From Brevundimonas subvibrioides (lineage in GTDB: Bacteria > Pseudomonadota > Alphaproteobacteria > Caulobacterales > Caulobacteraceae), in contig NCEB01000016.1 of NCBI GenBank assembly GCA_002280475.1, forward strand, positions 21,556 to 85,555: a stretch of DNA of 64,000 nt, read 5' to 3'. Numbering within the stretch: position 1 is the stretch's first letter; every line of letters starts with the position of its first letter. Under the pieces are notes generated by a model. That model did not search any database. It worked only from the letters and a program-made list of their open reading frames with translations, and was not told the origin of the DNA. A program made the translations under genes and the position numbers. Positions 49,890 through 58,956 of this stretch are shown in pieces.

Positions 49890-52847
49890 GTGAGCGCAGC
49901 CGCCGCAGCGCCGTGGAGCGTGAAGGGCATCGACCCGAAGGCGCGCGAAGTCGCCAAGGATCTGGCGCGCCGGTCGGGCATGACGCTGGGCGAATGGCTC
50001 AACACCATGATCATGGAAGACGGGGACGAGGACGATGGCGTCCAGCCCCTGCCCCGCCGCCCCCACGCCTCCGAAGCCTTCGAACGGCGCGGCCGCTCGC
50101 GCCGGCTCGACGACGCCTATGCGATGGAGGAGCGCGCCTACCGACCCGCCTCCTCGTCCGACGACACCCTGCACCGCGTCGCGGCATCGGTGGACGCCAT
50201 CGCCGCCCGGCTGGAGGCCGCCGAGCGCCGCTCGACCATCGCCATCCAGGGCGTCGATCAGGCCGTCTCCGGTCTCGTCCGTCGGCTGGAGGCCCAGGAC
50301 CAGCAGGCCGGCGTCCACGCCCGCCGCATCGACGACATCTCCGACGAACTGAAGGAGGGCCACCGCCGTCTGCGCGCCTTCGAGCGCGAGGTCGGACCGA
50401 AATCCGCCGAGACTTTGTCCAAGGTCGAGCAGGCGCTCGGCACCCTGGCGGGTCGCCTCTACGATATGGAGGAGCGGCAACGCTCGGGCTTCAACGAGAC
50501 GCGCCAGCGCCTGGATGCGACCGAGAAGACCGACACCGCCGTCGCCGCCCTGACCAGCCGCCTCTACGACATCGAGGAACGCCAGCGCGCCGGGGCCCAG
50601 ACCCTGATGTCGCGCATCGAGGCGGTGGAGAAGGCCGCCGGCTCGGGCGTCGGCACCGACCTCCTGGCCCAGGTCGGCCAGCGGCTGGATGCCGCCCAGG
50701 GCCAGACGACCCAGGCGCTCAAGAGCCTGGAACGCGCCTTCGCCGAACTGGACCAACGCCTGCGCGCCGCCGAAAGCCGGGTCGAGCCCGAAGGCGTGCG
50801 CGAGGCCGCCCGCTTCGAGAAGCTGGCCGAGACCCTGTCGCGCCAGGTCGAGACCAATCGCGTCGAGATGATGCGCCGGCTCGAGACCGCCGAGAGCGAA
50901 GGCCGGATGACCCGCATCGAGGCGGCGGTCCAGTCGCTGGGCGAACAGGCCCGCGCCTCCGAGCAGCGCTCGGCCCAGGGCATCGAGGCCATGGGCCGTG
51001 AGGTCCTGCGCATCGCCCAGAACCTGGACGGCCGCGTCGACCGGATCGAGACGGCCGGCGACGCCCGGCTGGAGAAGTTCGAGGCGGCCCTGACCAAGTC
51101 GGTGTCCGAAAAGATCGAACACGACATGGGCCGCTACGGCCAGGCGATCGAGCACCGCCTGACCCGCGCCGAAGACCAGAACGCCATCGCCCTGGAGAAG
51201 CTGGGCACCGAGATCACCCGCATCTCGGACCGCCTGGCCGACCGCATCGCCCAGTCGGAACGCAAGTCCGCCCAGGCCCTGGAAGACATCGGCCGTCGCC
51301 TGGGCGAAAGTTCGGAGCGGATCGAGCAACGCTACGACCGGGCCTCGGGCGAACTGGCCGAGCGCATGCGCCTGTCGGAAGAACGCACCGCCGCCCTGCT
51401 GGCCGAGGCGCGCGAGACCCTGGACCAGCGCCAGTCCCAGCCGGTCGTCCCGACGCCCGAGCCCGTTCCGGCACCCCGCCCGGCCGACTTCGCCCAGCCG
51501 GACTGGCGCGCCGCCGCCTTCCCCGGCGAGGCCGACTTCGCGGCGGAAGACGCTCCGATGGACGGTTGGTCGATCGACCCCCTCTCGGCGGAGCTTGAAC
51601 CCTTCCCGGCCGCGCCGTCCCGGAGCGACGAGACCTCGCCGCCCTCCGACAGCTTCGACGCCCTGCCGCGTCGGATCGAGCCGGCCGCCGAGCCGACGCC
51701 CTTCGGCGGCGCGGCCGCGGCCTTCGGCAGCTTCGGCGGGGCCGATGTCTCCGACGCCCTGGATGCGATCGCCGAGATCGAACCGGCCCCGGAGCCCCAG
51801 GCCGCTCCGACCTATGCCACCATGGCCGCGGCGCCCGATCGTCTGGTCGACGAGGCCGACGACTATGCCGCCGAAACCGAGTTCGTGGATCCGCGCCGTC
51901 TGCGTGCGTCCATGAGCGCCGGCGCCGCCGCCGGTCGCGCGGCCTCGACCCGCGACACCATCCAGGCGGCCCGCGCCGCCATGAACACGCCCGAGGCCGC
52001 CGCTCCGGCCGCTCCTCGCGTCTCCTTCGGCCTCGGCCTCAAGAAAGGCGGCAAGTCCCGTCTGCAGGAGCGTCTGGACAAACAGGCCCAGCGCGACAGC
52101 ACGGTCAAGAAGGCCTTCGTTGCCTCCATCACCGGCATGGCCGTCGTCGGCGGCCTCTACGCCACAGGCCGCCTGACCGGCTACGACATCGCCGACGTCG
52201 GCCAGGCCCTCGGCGGCGCCGCGACCAATGCGGCCGAGGCCACGCCCCTGGCAGCCCTGGTGCTGAGCCCGTCGGTCGATGCGCCGATCGATGCCGCCCC
52301 CGCCGACCTGACCGAGGCCCAGACCCTCTATGCCCAGGCCATAGAACAGCTGGACCGCGACGATCCCGCCGGGGTCGAGACCCTGACCCGCGCCGCCAAC
52401 CTGGGCGAACCGGGCGCGCAGCTGAAGCTGGCGGCCCTCTATCAGACCGGCGAGGCGGGGCTGGAGGTCGACGAGGCCGAGAGCCGGCTGTGGGCCCGTC
52501 GCGCCGCCGAGACCGGCGATGCGCGCGGCCAGCACGCCTACGGCATGTATCTGTTCGACGGCGTCGGCGGAGCCCGCGACCGCGCCGAGGCGCTGGACTG
52601 GCTCAAGCAGGCGGCCGACCAGGGTCTGGTCGACAGCCAGTACAATGTGGCCCGCATCTACGAGAACGGCGACGAGGGCATCGCCCCCGACCCGACCCAG
52701 GCCTATCGCTGGTACCTGATCGCGGCCCGCGCCGGCGACCCCCAGGCCCAGGCCGCCGTCGATCGGCTCAGCCCCACCATCCCCGCGGCGGCCCGTCAGA
52801 CCGCCCGCGCCCAGGCGGAGGCCTTCGCCCTGGAACCGCTCGCCTAG
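49890..52847 (+). CDS. podJ: Polar organelle development protein PodJ
   Basis: This 985-residue protein has the PodJ plan: a SPOR-less N-terminus (VKGIDPKAREVAKDLARRSG, MTLGEWLN), a long coiled coil from about 90 to 520 with repeated LYDMEERQRSG-type heptads, and an acidic Pro/Ala-rich region. One membrane helix (about 746-768) and periplasmic SEL1-like repeats follow (about 810-960). PodJ marks the new pole and recruits PleC and pilus factors. The chain ends right after the SEL1 repeats, so the peptidoglycan-binding tail of the C. crescentus protein is short or absent. The start is GTG. Confidence 0.9.
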   Translation: MSAAAAAPWSVKGIDPKAREVAKDLARRSGMTLGEWLNTMIMEDGDEDDGVQPLPRRPHASEAFERRGRSRRLDDAYAMEERAYRPASSSDDTLHRVAASVDAIAARLEAAERRSTIAIQGVDQAVSGLVRRLEAQDQQAGVHARRIDDISDELKEGHRRLRAFEREVGPKSAETLSKVEQALGTLAGRLYDMEERQRSGFNETRQRLDATEKTDTAVAALTSRLYDIEERQRAGAQTLMSRIEAVEKAAGSGVGTDLLAQVGQRLDAAQGQTTQALKSLERAFAELDQRLRAAESRVEPEGVREAARFEKLAETLSRQVETNRVEMMRRLETAESEGRMTRIEAAVQSLGEQARASEQRSAQGIEAMGREVLRIAQNLDGRVDRIETAGDARLEKFEAALTKSVSEKIEHDMGRYGQAIEHRLTRAEDQNAIALEKLGTEITRISDRLADRIAQSERKSAQALEDIGRRLGESSERIEQRYDRASGELAERMRLSEERTAALLAEARETLDQRQSQPVVPTPEPVPAPRPADFAQPDWRAAAFPGEADFAAEDAPMDGWSIDPLSAELEPFPAAPSRSDETSPPSDSFDALPRRIEPAAEPTPFGGAAAAFGSFGGADVSDALDAIAEIEPAPEPQAAPTYATMAAAPDRLVDEADDYAAETEFVDPRRLRASMSAGAAAGRAASTRDTIQAARAAMNTPEAAAPAAPRVSFGLGLKKGGKSRLQERLDKQAQRDSTVKKAFVASITGMAVVGGLYATGRLTGYDIADVGQALGGAATNAAEATPLAALVLSPSVDAPIDAAPADLTEAQTLYAQAIEQLDRDDPAGVETLTRAANLGEPGAQLKLAALYQTGEAGLEVDEAESRLWARRAAETGDARGQHAYGMYLFDGVGGARDRAEALDWLKQAADQGLVDSQYNVARIYENGDEGIAPDPTQAYRWYLIAARAGDPQAQAAVDRLSPTIPAAARQTARAQAEAFALEPLA

Positions 52848-52945
52848 AACTTGATCGGGGTGGCCGCGCGGCCCCACGCTCGTTAAGACACCCGCGCTCG
52901 CCTCCCGGCGTCTAGCGTACTCGTTCCAGCCGAAGGCCCGCCCCT

Positions 52946-53872
52946 TTGGAGATCTATCTGCCGATCGCCGAGATTTCGGTGAACTGGCCGCTCCTGATCC
53001 TGTTGGGGGCGGTGGTCGGCTTCGTCTCGGGCCTGTTCGGTATCGGCGGCGGCTTCCTGATGGCACCCGTGCTGGTCTTCATGGGCATCCCGCCGACCGT
53101 GGCCGTGGCCAGCCAGGCCAGCCACGTCGTCGCCTCCTCGACCTCCGGCGTCATCCGCTACTCGGGCCAGGGCGGCGTCGACTTCCGCATGGGCGGCGTC
53201 ATGGCTCTGGGCGGGGCTCTCGGCGCCATCGGCGGGGTGGAGCTGTTCCGCTACCTGCGGCTGCTGGGCCAGGCGGACCTGGTGGTCTCGGTCTCCTACC
53301 TCGTCTTCCTCGGGGCCATCGGCCTGTTGATGCTCTACGAGAGCCTGACCACCATCCTGCGTCGAGTCCGGGGCGAGATCGCGCCGCGCACCGAGCGCCG
53401 TCGCCCGCTGTGGCTGTACGGCCTGCCGTGGAAGATGCGCTTCCCGAAGTCCGGCCTCTACATCTCCGCAATCCCGCCGCTGGGTCTGGGGGTCTTCGCC
53501 GGCATTCTGTCGGCCATCATGGGGGTGGGCGGCGGCTTCATCCTGGTTCCCGCCATGCTCTACGCCCTGCGCATGAAGGCCAGCGTGGTGGTGGGGACCA
53601 GCCTGTTCCAGATCATCATCACCACCGCCATCACCACCGTGCTCCAGGCGGGTCGCAACCAGACCGTCGACGTCGTGCTGTCGACCCTGCTGCTGCTGGG
53701 CGGGGTCGTGGGGGCCCAGCTCGGGGTCCGCTACGCCGGCCGGTTCAAGGCCGATGTCCTGCGCGCCGCGCTCGGCCTGATCGTTCTGCTGGTTGGCATC
53801 CAGATGGGGCTTGAGCTGTTCGTCCGACCGTCCGACATCTTCCTGATCGCCCCCGGGGTGGCCGACGGATGA
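52946..53872 (+). CDS. Sulfite exporter TauE/SafE family protein
   Basis: This 308-residue membrane protein has about eight helices and the twin family motifs GFVSGLFGIGGGFLMAPVL and GILSAIMGVGGGFILVPAML. TauE/SafE proteins export sulfite, sulfoacetate or related anions. It starts on TTG (MEIYLP); a stop upstream in frame excludes a longer protein. It is followed by two overlapping genes that usually travel with it. Confidence 0.9.
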   Translation: MEIYLPIAEISVNWPLLILLGAVVGFVSGLFGIGGGFLMAPVLVFMGIPPTVAVASQASHVVASSTSGVIRYSGQGGVDFRMGGVMALGGALGAIGGVELFRYLRLLGQADLVVSVSYLVFLGAIGLLMLYESLTTILRRVRGEIAPRTERRRPLWLYGLPWKMRFPKSGLYISAIPPLGLGVFAGILSAIMGVGGGFILVPAMLYALRMKASVVVGTSLFQIIITTAITTVLQAGRNQTVDVVLSTLLLLGGVVGAQLGVRYAGRFKADVLRAALGLIVLLVGIQMGLELFVRPSDIFLIAPGVADG

Positions 53873-54678
53873 TCCAGGCCCCGCCCCCTCCCCCACCCGC
53901 CTTCGAGGCCCCCGCCCCCGAGCGGTCGGTCGACACGGTCCAGGACCTGCGCGTCGCCGCCGCCCTGACCAATGCCCAGGTCCAGGTCGACTCCCGCTTC
54001 CGGGGCGCCTCGATCGTCCTGTACGGCGCGGTGTTCAACCCGACCGACGATCCGACCGACGTCGTCGTGGTCGTGCGAGGTCCGGACGAGCCGGTCCGCC
54101 TGGTCAAGAAGACCCGCAACCTCGGCGTCTGGCTGAACAGCCGCCCGGTCCTGTTCGAGGGGGCGCCCGGTTTCTACATGACCGCCTCGACCCGGCCCCT
54201 GTCGGACATCGCCGGCTTCGGCCAGCTGCGCCGGCTGGGCGTCGGCGTCGATCACCTGCGCATCGACGCGCCCGAGGAAAGCCGCACCGTCACCCGCTAC
54301 GGCGTGCGCGATGTGGTCATCAGTCGGCTGGGCGAGGACTATCTGGACTGGCGGCGCGCCGTGATCCGGCTGCGCGAGGCCGCGGCCCTCTACAACACCG
54401 ATCCCGACGGCGTGACCTTCGTCGACCGGGGCCTGTTCCGCGCCGAGGTCGAACTGCCCGCCATCGCCCCGACGGGCGAATACCACGCCGAGGTCTGGCT
54501 GTTCCGCGACGGCGAACCGGCGGGCGTGTCGAACCTGACCCTCACCGTCGCCAAGGTCGGCTTCGAGCGCGACGTCTATGAGTTCGCCCACCGCCGCCCC
54601 TGGACCTATGGCGTCCTGTGCGTGTTGCTGGCGGCGGGCATCGGCTATGCGGCCAGCCGCGTCCTGGGGAGACGATGA
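53869..54678 (+). CDS. TIGR02186 family membrane-anchored protein
   Basis: This 269-residue protein has a beta-rich periplasmic-type domain (VQVDSRFRGASIVLYGAVFN, VVVVRGPDEPVRLVKKTRN, GVWLNSRPVLFEGAPGFYM) and a C-terminal helix (YGVLCVLLAAGIGYAASRVL). The family regularly follows TauE-type genes. The usual N-terminal signal is replaced by a proline-rich MIQAPPPPPPAFEAPAP, so export is unclear. ATGA overlaps with both neighbours show one coupled unit. Confidence 0.82.
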   Translation: MIQAPPPPPPAFEAPAPERSVDTVQDLRVAAALTNAQVQVDSRFRGASIVLYGAVFNPTDDPTDVVVVVRGPDEPVRLVKKTRNLGVWLNSRPVLFEGAPGFYMTASTRPLSDIAGFGQLRRLGVGVDHLRIDAPEESRTVTRYGVRDVVISRLGEDYLDWRRAVIRLREAAALYNTDPDGVTFVDRGLFRAEVELPAIAPTGEYHAEVWLFRDGEPAGVSNLTLTVAKVGFERDVYEFAHRRPWTYGVLCVLLAAGIGYAASRVLGRR

Positions 54679-55100
54679 TGGATCGCGGCAAGACCACCGC
54701 CTGGGGCCTGGCGCTGGCCGGACTGATCCCGTTCGGGGGCTGCGCGGCCGTGGTCGCGGCGGGCGGCCCGAATGCGGACGCCTGGCTGAGCGCCCTGATC
54801 GCCTACGGCGCGGTGATCCTGTCCTTTCTCGGTGGCACGCGCTGGGGGGCCGCGCTGTCGTCCGGTGCTCCTGATCCGACGACGCTGATCCTCAGCAATC
54901 TGCCCGCCCTTGCCGCCTGGGCGGCGCTGTTGCCGGTCGATCTGCCCCATCCCGTCCGATTGACGCTTCTGGCGATCGGACTGAGCCTCATGTGGCTGTG
55001 GGATCGCCGCCGCCCGCCCGCCTGGTATCCCGCCCTGCGCACCACCGCCACGGTCGGTGCCGTTCTCTCACTGATCCTCGCGGTCGTCATGCAGGGCTAA
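54675..55100 (+). CDS. DUF3429 family membrane protein
   Basis: This 141-residue protein has four to five helices with AWGLALAGLIPFGGCAAVVA, AYGAVILSFLGGTRWGAAL and LSLMWLWDRRRPPAWYPALR, the DUF3429 pattern. Function is unknown. Its ATG overlaps the preceding stop, making it the last gene of the TauE unit. Confidence 0.85.
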   Translation: MMDRGKTTAWGLALAGLIPFGGCAAVVAAGGPNADAWLSALIAYGAVILSFLGGTRWGAALSSGAPDPTTLILSNLPALAAWAALLPVDLPHPVRLTLLAIGLSLMWLWDRRRPPAWYPALRTTATVGAVLSLILAVVMQG

Positions 55101-55144
55101 GGCGTCGGTCCGCTCCGCCGGTATCCGGTCCAGGAAGGGTTAAA

Positions 55145-55358
55145 CACACCGATCACAACGAAGGCACAAAGGACACGACGAGACCGAGCGCGCGGAACGG
55201 TCAACGATCGGTCCTTTTGGGACCAGTGGGTCTTGGCAAGGATAATCGGCGGCGAAGCCGCCCTTCCCCTGACATCCGCTCCACCAGCTGAGTGATTGGC
55301 GACCGAAGCGACCCCTCGGTCTCGTCGTGTCCTTTGTGCCTTCGTTGTGATCGGTGTG
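55145..55358. mobile_element. MITE-like element with perfect 44-bp inverted repeats
   Basis: Arms 55145-55188 and 55315-55358 are exact reverse complements made of units such as CACAACGAAGGC and GGACACGACGAGACCGAG. GATGAACC follows the right arm, as at the end of the GxxExxY unit (TGATGAACCCC). The 126-bp centre has two hairpins (GGTCC-TTTTG-GGACC and GGCGGCGAAGCCGCC) and, on the minus strand, ACTCAGCTGGTGGAGCG, which looks like a tRNA D-arm. No ORF of its own is seen. It is probably a non-coding relative of the element at 46786-47298. Confidence 0.8.
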
Positions 55359-55394
55359 ATGAACCTCCTATCAAGAGCTCCCGCACCTTAGACT

Positions 55395-56138
55395 TTAGAC
55401 CAGGCTGCCCCACGCAAGGGCATGGACCCGGTCCCGTCCCAGCGCCCCCACCATCGGCGGCGTTTCGAACAGCTCGGCGACCTCCGGATCCAGCACGTTC
55501 AGCCCCCCGGTGAAGGCCCCGAAGGCGGGCAGGATCAGCCGACGCCCATCGGTCACAAAACAGGCCCGCCGCACCATCCGGGCATGGGCCATCACCCGCG
55601 CGCAGGGATGCAGATGCCCCGCAACCTCGCCCGGCCTCGGCTTGGCTTCCGGCTCGTGGGTCAGGAACAGCGCGCCCAGCGTCACCTCCCCCACCACTCG
55701 GCCGGGCAGCCGCGACACGGCGTCCGCATCGGCCTGCTTCAGGGCCTCGCGGTCGTGGTTGCCCTCCAGCCAGACCCAGTCGCGCCCCTGCGCCAGCCGG
55801 TCCAGCCGCGCCCGATCCTCCGCCGCCATCCGCCCGATCGCGCGGCTGTCGTGAAAGCTGTCGCCCAGCAGCACGACCCGCGCCGGAGCCAGCTCGGCAA
55901 TCTCCGCCTCCAGCCGGTCCAGCGTCGCCCGGCTGTCGTAGGGCGGCAACATCTGGCCCCGCGCCGCGAAGGCGGAGCCCTTCTCCAGGTGCAGGTCGCC
56001 CGCCACCAGCGTCCCATGCGCCGGCAGCCACAGCGCCCCCGAACACCGCAGCACGCACAGCTCGCCCATCACCCGCACCGACAGCGATCCGCAGGGCCGC
56101 CGCGCCGGCGTCAAGGTCTCACGCAGGGCCGCGTTCAT
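55395..56138 (-). CDS. pdeM: Ligase-associated DNA damage response endonuclease PdeM
   Basis: This 247-residue calcineurin-like phosphoesterase has LVAGDLHLEKGSAFA, VVLLGDSFHD, WLEGNHDR, GHLHP and LPAFGAFTGGLNVL, the PdeM pattern. PdeM acts with an Lhr-like helicase and an ATP-dependent ligase in a conserved repair cluster. Its start overlaps the helicase stop by 4 bp. The ligase and exonuclease genes of the cluster are not in the window. Confidence 0.92.
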   Translation of the reverse strand: MNAALRETLTPARRPCGSLSVRVMGELCVLRCSGALWLPAHGTLVAGDLHLEKGSAFAARGQMLPPYDSRATLDRLEAEIAELAPARVVLLGDSFHDSRAIGRMAAEDRARLDRLAQGRDWVWLEGNHDREALKQADADAVSRLPGRVVGEVTLGALFLTHEPEAKPRPGEVAGHLHPCARVMAHARMVRRACFVTDGRRLILPAFGAFTGGLNVLDPEVAELFETPPMVGALGRDRVHALAWGSLV

Positions 56139-58786
56139 ACGGCCCCCATCAGTTCGGCCCCGTCTTGCCTAGGATGGGCGTCTTCCATCACTTCGTCGAT
56201 CAGCTCCTGGGCCGAGGCCTCCAGAATCATGTCGGCCGCGTCCCCGCCGACCCGCTCGCGCCCGATCATCACCAGCACCGGGACGCTGAACGGCGAGGCC
56301 CGCTCCAGCGGCGCATGGCGGATATGTCCCGCGATCCGCGCCAGCAGCTGGCCCAGTCGCGCAACGTCCAGCAGGCCCGAGGCGGCGTCGGCGCGGGCGG
56401 TTCGCAGCAGCAGGTGATCGGGCTGGTGGCGGCGAAGCACGTCGTAGATCAGGTCGGTGGAAAAGGTTACCTGGCGGCCCGTCTTTTCGGCCCCCGGCTG
56501 GCGTCGCTCGATCAAGCCGGAAACGAGGGCGCAATTGCGGAAGGTGCGCTTCATCATGAAGCTCTCCTCCAGCCAGGCCTCCAGATCGTCGCCCAGCATG
56601 TCGGGCTGGAACAGGGCGTCCCAGTCCAGATGATCCATCGGCCGGATCGACCAGATGGCCAGCGAATAGTCCGTCACCACGAACCCCAGCGGCCCGACAC
56701 CCAGCCTGTCCAGCCGGCGCGTCAGCAGCATGCACAGGGTCGAATGCGCGATCCGGCCTTCGAACGGATAGGCGATCAGGAAGTGGCGGCTGCCTCTGGG
56801 AAAGGTCTCGACCAGCAGGCTGTCGGCGTCGGGGATCAGGCTGCGTTTGTCCTGCAGCTCCAGCCATTCCTGCACGTCAGGCGGCAGGACGCGCCAGTGA
56901 TCGCGGTCCTGAACCATGGCCCGCACCCGCACCGCCAGCGACGTCCCGAGCGGAAACTGCGCCCCGCCCCAGGACGGGATCTTCGGGTCCTGGCCCGTCG
57001 CGTGGGTCACCAGGGCGTCCATCCCGACGATGCCCTGAAACGCCCAGACCTGTCCCGCGAAGATGAAGGTGTCGCCCGGGCTCAGCTGCTCGAAATACCA
57101 CTCCTCGGCCTCGCCGACCTTGCGACCCCCGATGAGCTGTTTCGACGCCCCGCCCCGCCGCGAGGCCACCTTCACGTTCAGCGTCCCGGCGGCGACGATG
57201 GCCCCGACGTTCATCCGGTGCCGCTGGGCGATCTGCTGGTTCCGCACCGTCCACCGGCCGTCGGCGTTCCGCACGATCCGCGCGAAACGGTCGTAGGTCC
57301 GCAGAGCGTATCCCCCGGTCGCGACGAAATCGACCACCTCCTCGAACGCCTCGTACGTCAGGGCGCGATAGGGGGCGCAGCCGGTGACCTCCGCATACAG
57401 ATCGTCCATGTCGAACGGCTCGGAACAGGCCACCCCCATGACGTGCTGGGCCAGAGTGTCCAGCGTGCCGATGTGATGCGGCTCCCAGTCGAAGGCATTG
57501 TCGGCCACGGCCTCCTTGGCCGCCTGGCATTCCAGCAGTTCGAACCGGCTGGCCGGCACCATCAGCGCGCGGCTGGGTTCATCCAGCCGGTGATTGGCCC
57601 GACCGATCCGCTGCACCAGCCGGCTCGATCCCTTCGGCGCCGCCATCTGGATCACCAGGTCGACGTCCCCCCAGTCGATGCCCAGGTCCAGCGTGGAGGT
57701 GCAGACCACGGCCCTGAGGTCGCCCCGCGCCATCGCCGCCTCGACCTTGCGCCGCTGCTCGGTGGCGAGGGAGCCGTGGTGCAGGCCGATCGGCAGGTTG
57801 TCGTCGTTGATCGCCCACAGCTGCTGGAACACGAACTCCGACTGCCAGCGCGTGTTGACGAAGATCAGCGCCAGGTTCGCCCGCTGGATCGCCGCATAGA
57901 CCTCCGGGATCGCATGCTGCCCCGTATGCCCCGCCCACGGCACGCGGCCTTCGGAGACCAGCACGTCGATCACCGGAGGGGCACCCGGGTCGCCCCTGAC
58001 GATGACCACCCCTTCTCCCCTTGCGGGAGAAGGCGGCTCGCGAAGCGAGACGGATGAGGGGTCAGACTCTGCTTCGGGAGCGGGGGCTGGCGGACGCGGG
58101 GGATGCGTATCCTCGTACCCCTCATCCGGCCCTGACGGGCCACCTTCTCCCGCAAGGGGAGAAGGGAAACGAGGCGCCAACCACTCCGCGATCAGCTTCG
58201 GGTCATCGATCGTCGCCGACAGGGCCACCCGCCTCAGCCCCGGCGAAAAGCTCTGCAGCCGCCCCAGCGCCAGGTTCAGCAGGTCTCCCCGCTTGCCCGA
58301 CCAGATCGCGTGGACCTCGTCCAGCACGATGCATTTCAGATCGGCGAACCAGGCCCGCGCCCCGCCCCAGGCGCAGAACAGCGCCAGCTGCTCCGGCGTG
58401 GTCAGCAGGATGTCCGGCGGATTGTCCCTCTGCCGCTGCTTCTTGGACTGCTTCGTATCGCCGGTGCGGCTCTCGACGTGGATGTTCAGCCCGATCTCGC
58501 GGATCGGCGTCATCAGGTTGCGCTCGACATCCGTCGTCAGCGCCTTCAGCGGTGAAACGTACAGCGTATGGATGCCCGACCCCGGCCCGAACGCCGGCCG
58601 GGGCCCCCTCTCGGCCAGATCGATCAAGGACGGCAGAAACCCCGCCAGCGTCTTGCCACCCCCCGTCGGCGCGACCAGCAGGGCGTGCGATCCGGCATCC
58701 GCCGCCGCGATCATGTCCAGCTGATGCCGACGCGGTGCCCAGCCCCGAGAGGCGAACCAGTCGGCGAACAGAGGCGGCAGGCTCAC
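56135..58786 (-). CDS. Ligase-associated DEXH-box helicase (Lhr-like)
   Basis: This 883-residue superfamily 2 helicase has VAPTGGGKTLAGFLPSL (Walker A about 39-46), DEVH in KCIVLDEVHAIW, TSTLDLGIDWG (motif V), QRIGRANH (motif VI) and a long Lhr-type C-terminal region. It is the usual partner of PdeM. Residues about 207-258 (from FPSPLAGEGGPSGPDEGYE to PPSPARGEG) are encoded by a palindromic repeat in frame, adding ~50 disordered residues just after the motif II-III region. Starts overlap the upstream small gene by 4 bp. Confidence 0.92.
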   Translation of the reverse strand: MSLPPLFADWFASRGWAPRRHQLDMIAAADAGSHALLVAPTGGGKTLAGFLPSLIDLAERGPRPAFGPGSGIHTLYVSPLKALTTDVERNLMTPIREIGLNIHVESRTGDTKQSKKQRQRDNPPDILLTTPEQLALFCAWGGARAWFADLKCIVLDEVHAIWSGKRGDLLNLALGRLQSFSPGLRRVALSATIDDPKLIAEWLAPRFPSPLAGEGGPSGPDEGYEDTHPPRPPAPAPEAESDPSSVSLREPPSPARGEGVVIVRGDPGAPPVIDVLVSEGRVPWAGHTGQHAIPEVYAAIQRANLALIFVNTRWQSEFVFQQLWAINDDNLPIGLHHGSLATEQRRKVEAAMARGDLRAVVCTSTLDLGIDWGDVDLVIQMAAPKGSSRLVQRIGRANHRLDEPSRALMVPASRFELLECQAAKEAVADNAFDWEPHHIGTLDTLAQHVMGVACSEPFDMDDLYAEVTGCAPYRALTYEAFEEVVDFVATGGYALRTYDRFARIVRNADGRWTVRNQQIAQRHRMNVGAIVAAGTLNVKVASRRGGASKQLIGGRKVGEAEEWYFEQLSPGDTFIFAGQVWAFQGIVGMDALVTHATGQDPKIPSWGGAQFPLGTSLAVRVRAMVQDRDHWRVLPPDVQEWLELQDKRSLIPDADSLLVETFPRGSRHFLIAYPFEGRIAHSTLCMLLTRRLDRLGVGPLGFVVTDYSLAIWSIRPMDHLDWDALFQPDMLGDDLEAWLEESFMMKRTFRNCALVSGLIERRQPGAEKTGRQVTFSTDLIYDVLRRHQPDHLLLRTARADAASGLLDVARLGQLLARIAGHIRHAPLERASPFSVPVLVMIGRERVGGDAADMILEASAQELIDEVMEDAHPRQDGAELMGAV
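58011..58165. repeat. Palindromic repeat, family A copy 3, inside the Lhr-like helicase gene
   Basis: The end hairpins (58011-58033 and 58143-58165) have the same sequence as copy 2 at 11484-11638 over 23 bases, and the flanking GGATGAGGGGT / ACCCCTCATCC also matches. The unit is 155 bp, the same length as copy 2, and contains no stop in the helicase frame. Confidence 0.92.
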
Positions 58787-58956
58787 CGTGTCAGCGCCTC
58801 GAACTCACAGGTCTTGTCGTCACTCCATCGACCCCCGGAATCGAGGCAGCTGTCGATGTCCATGAACTCGCTGTTGAAGAACCACACCAAACCGATGCCC
58901 AGAACCAGAAGCACCGCCAGTCCGGCCCAAAGACAGCCCTTTCGTTTCGCAGTCAC
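58783..58956 (-). CDS. Small membrane-anchored protein with MDIDSCLDxGG motif
   Basis: This 57-residue protein begins at GTG 58956. It has a basic start (VTAKRKG), one helix (LWAGLAVLLVLGIGLVWFF) and a C-terminal MDIDSCLDSGGRWSDDKTCE that looks like a small conserved periplasmic hairpin with two Cys. GTGA and ATGA overlaps tie it to vapC and the helicase. Function is unknown. Confidence 0.72.
   Translation of the reverse strand: MTAKRKGCLWAGLAVLLVLGIGLVWFFNSEFMDIDSCLDSGGRWSDDKTCEFEALTR

Noticed and set aside
49887..53066. 1059-codon minus-strand frame opposite podJ
   Set aside because: It is a mirror of the coiled-coil repeats with low-complexity Gly/Leu/Arg sequence and no start context.
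55201..56058. Minus-strand frame reading through the MITE-like element into pdeM
   Set aside because: It is a shadow of pdeM in another frame; the element has no open frame with coding character.
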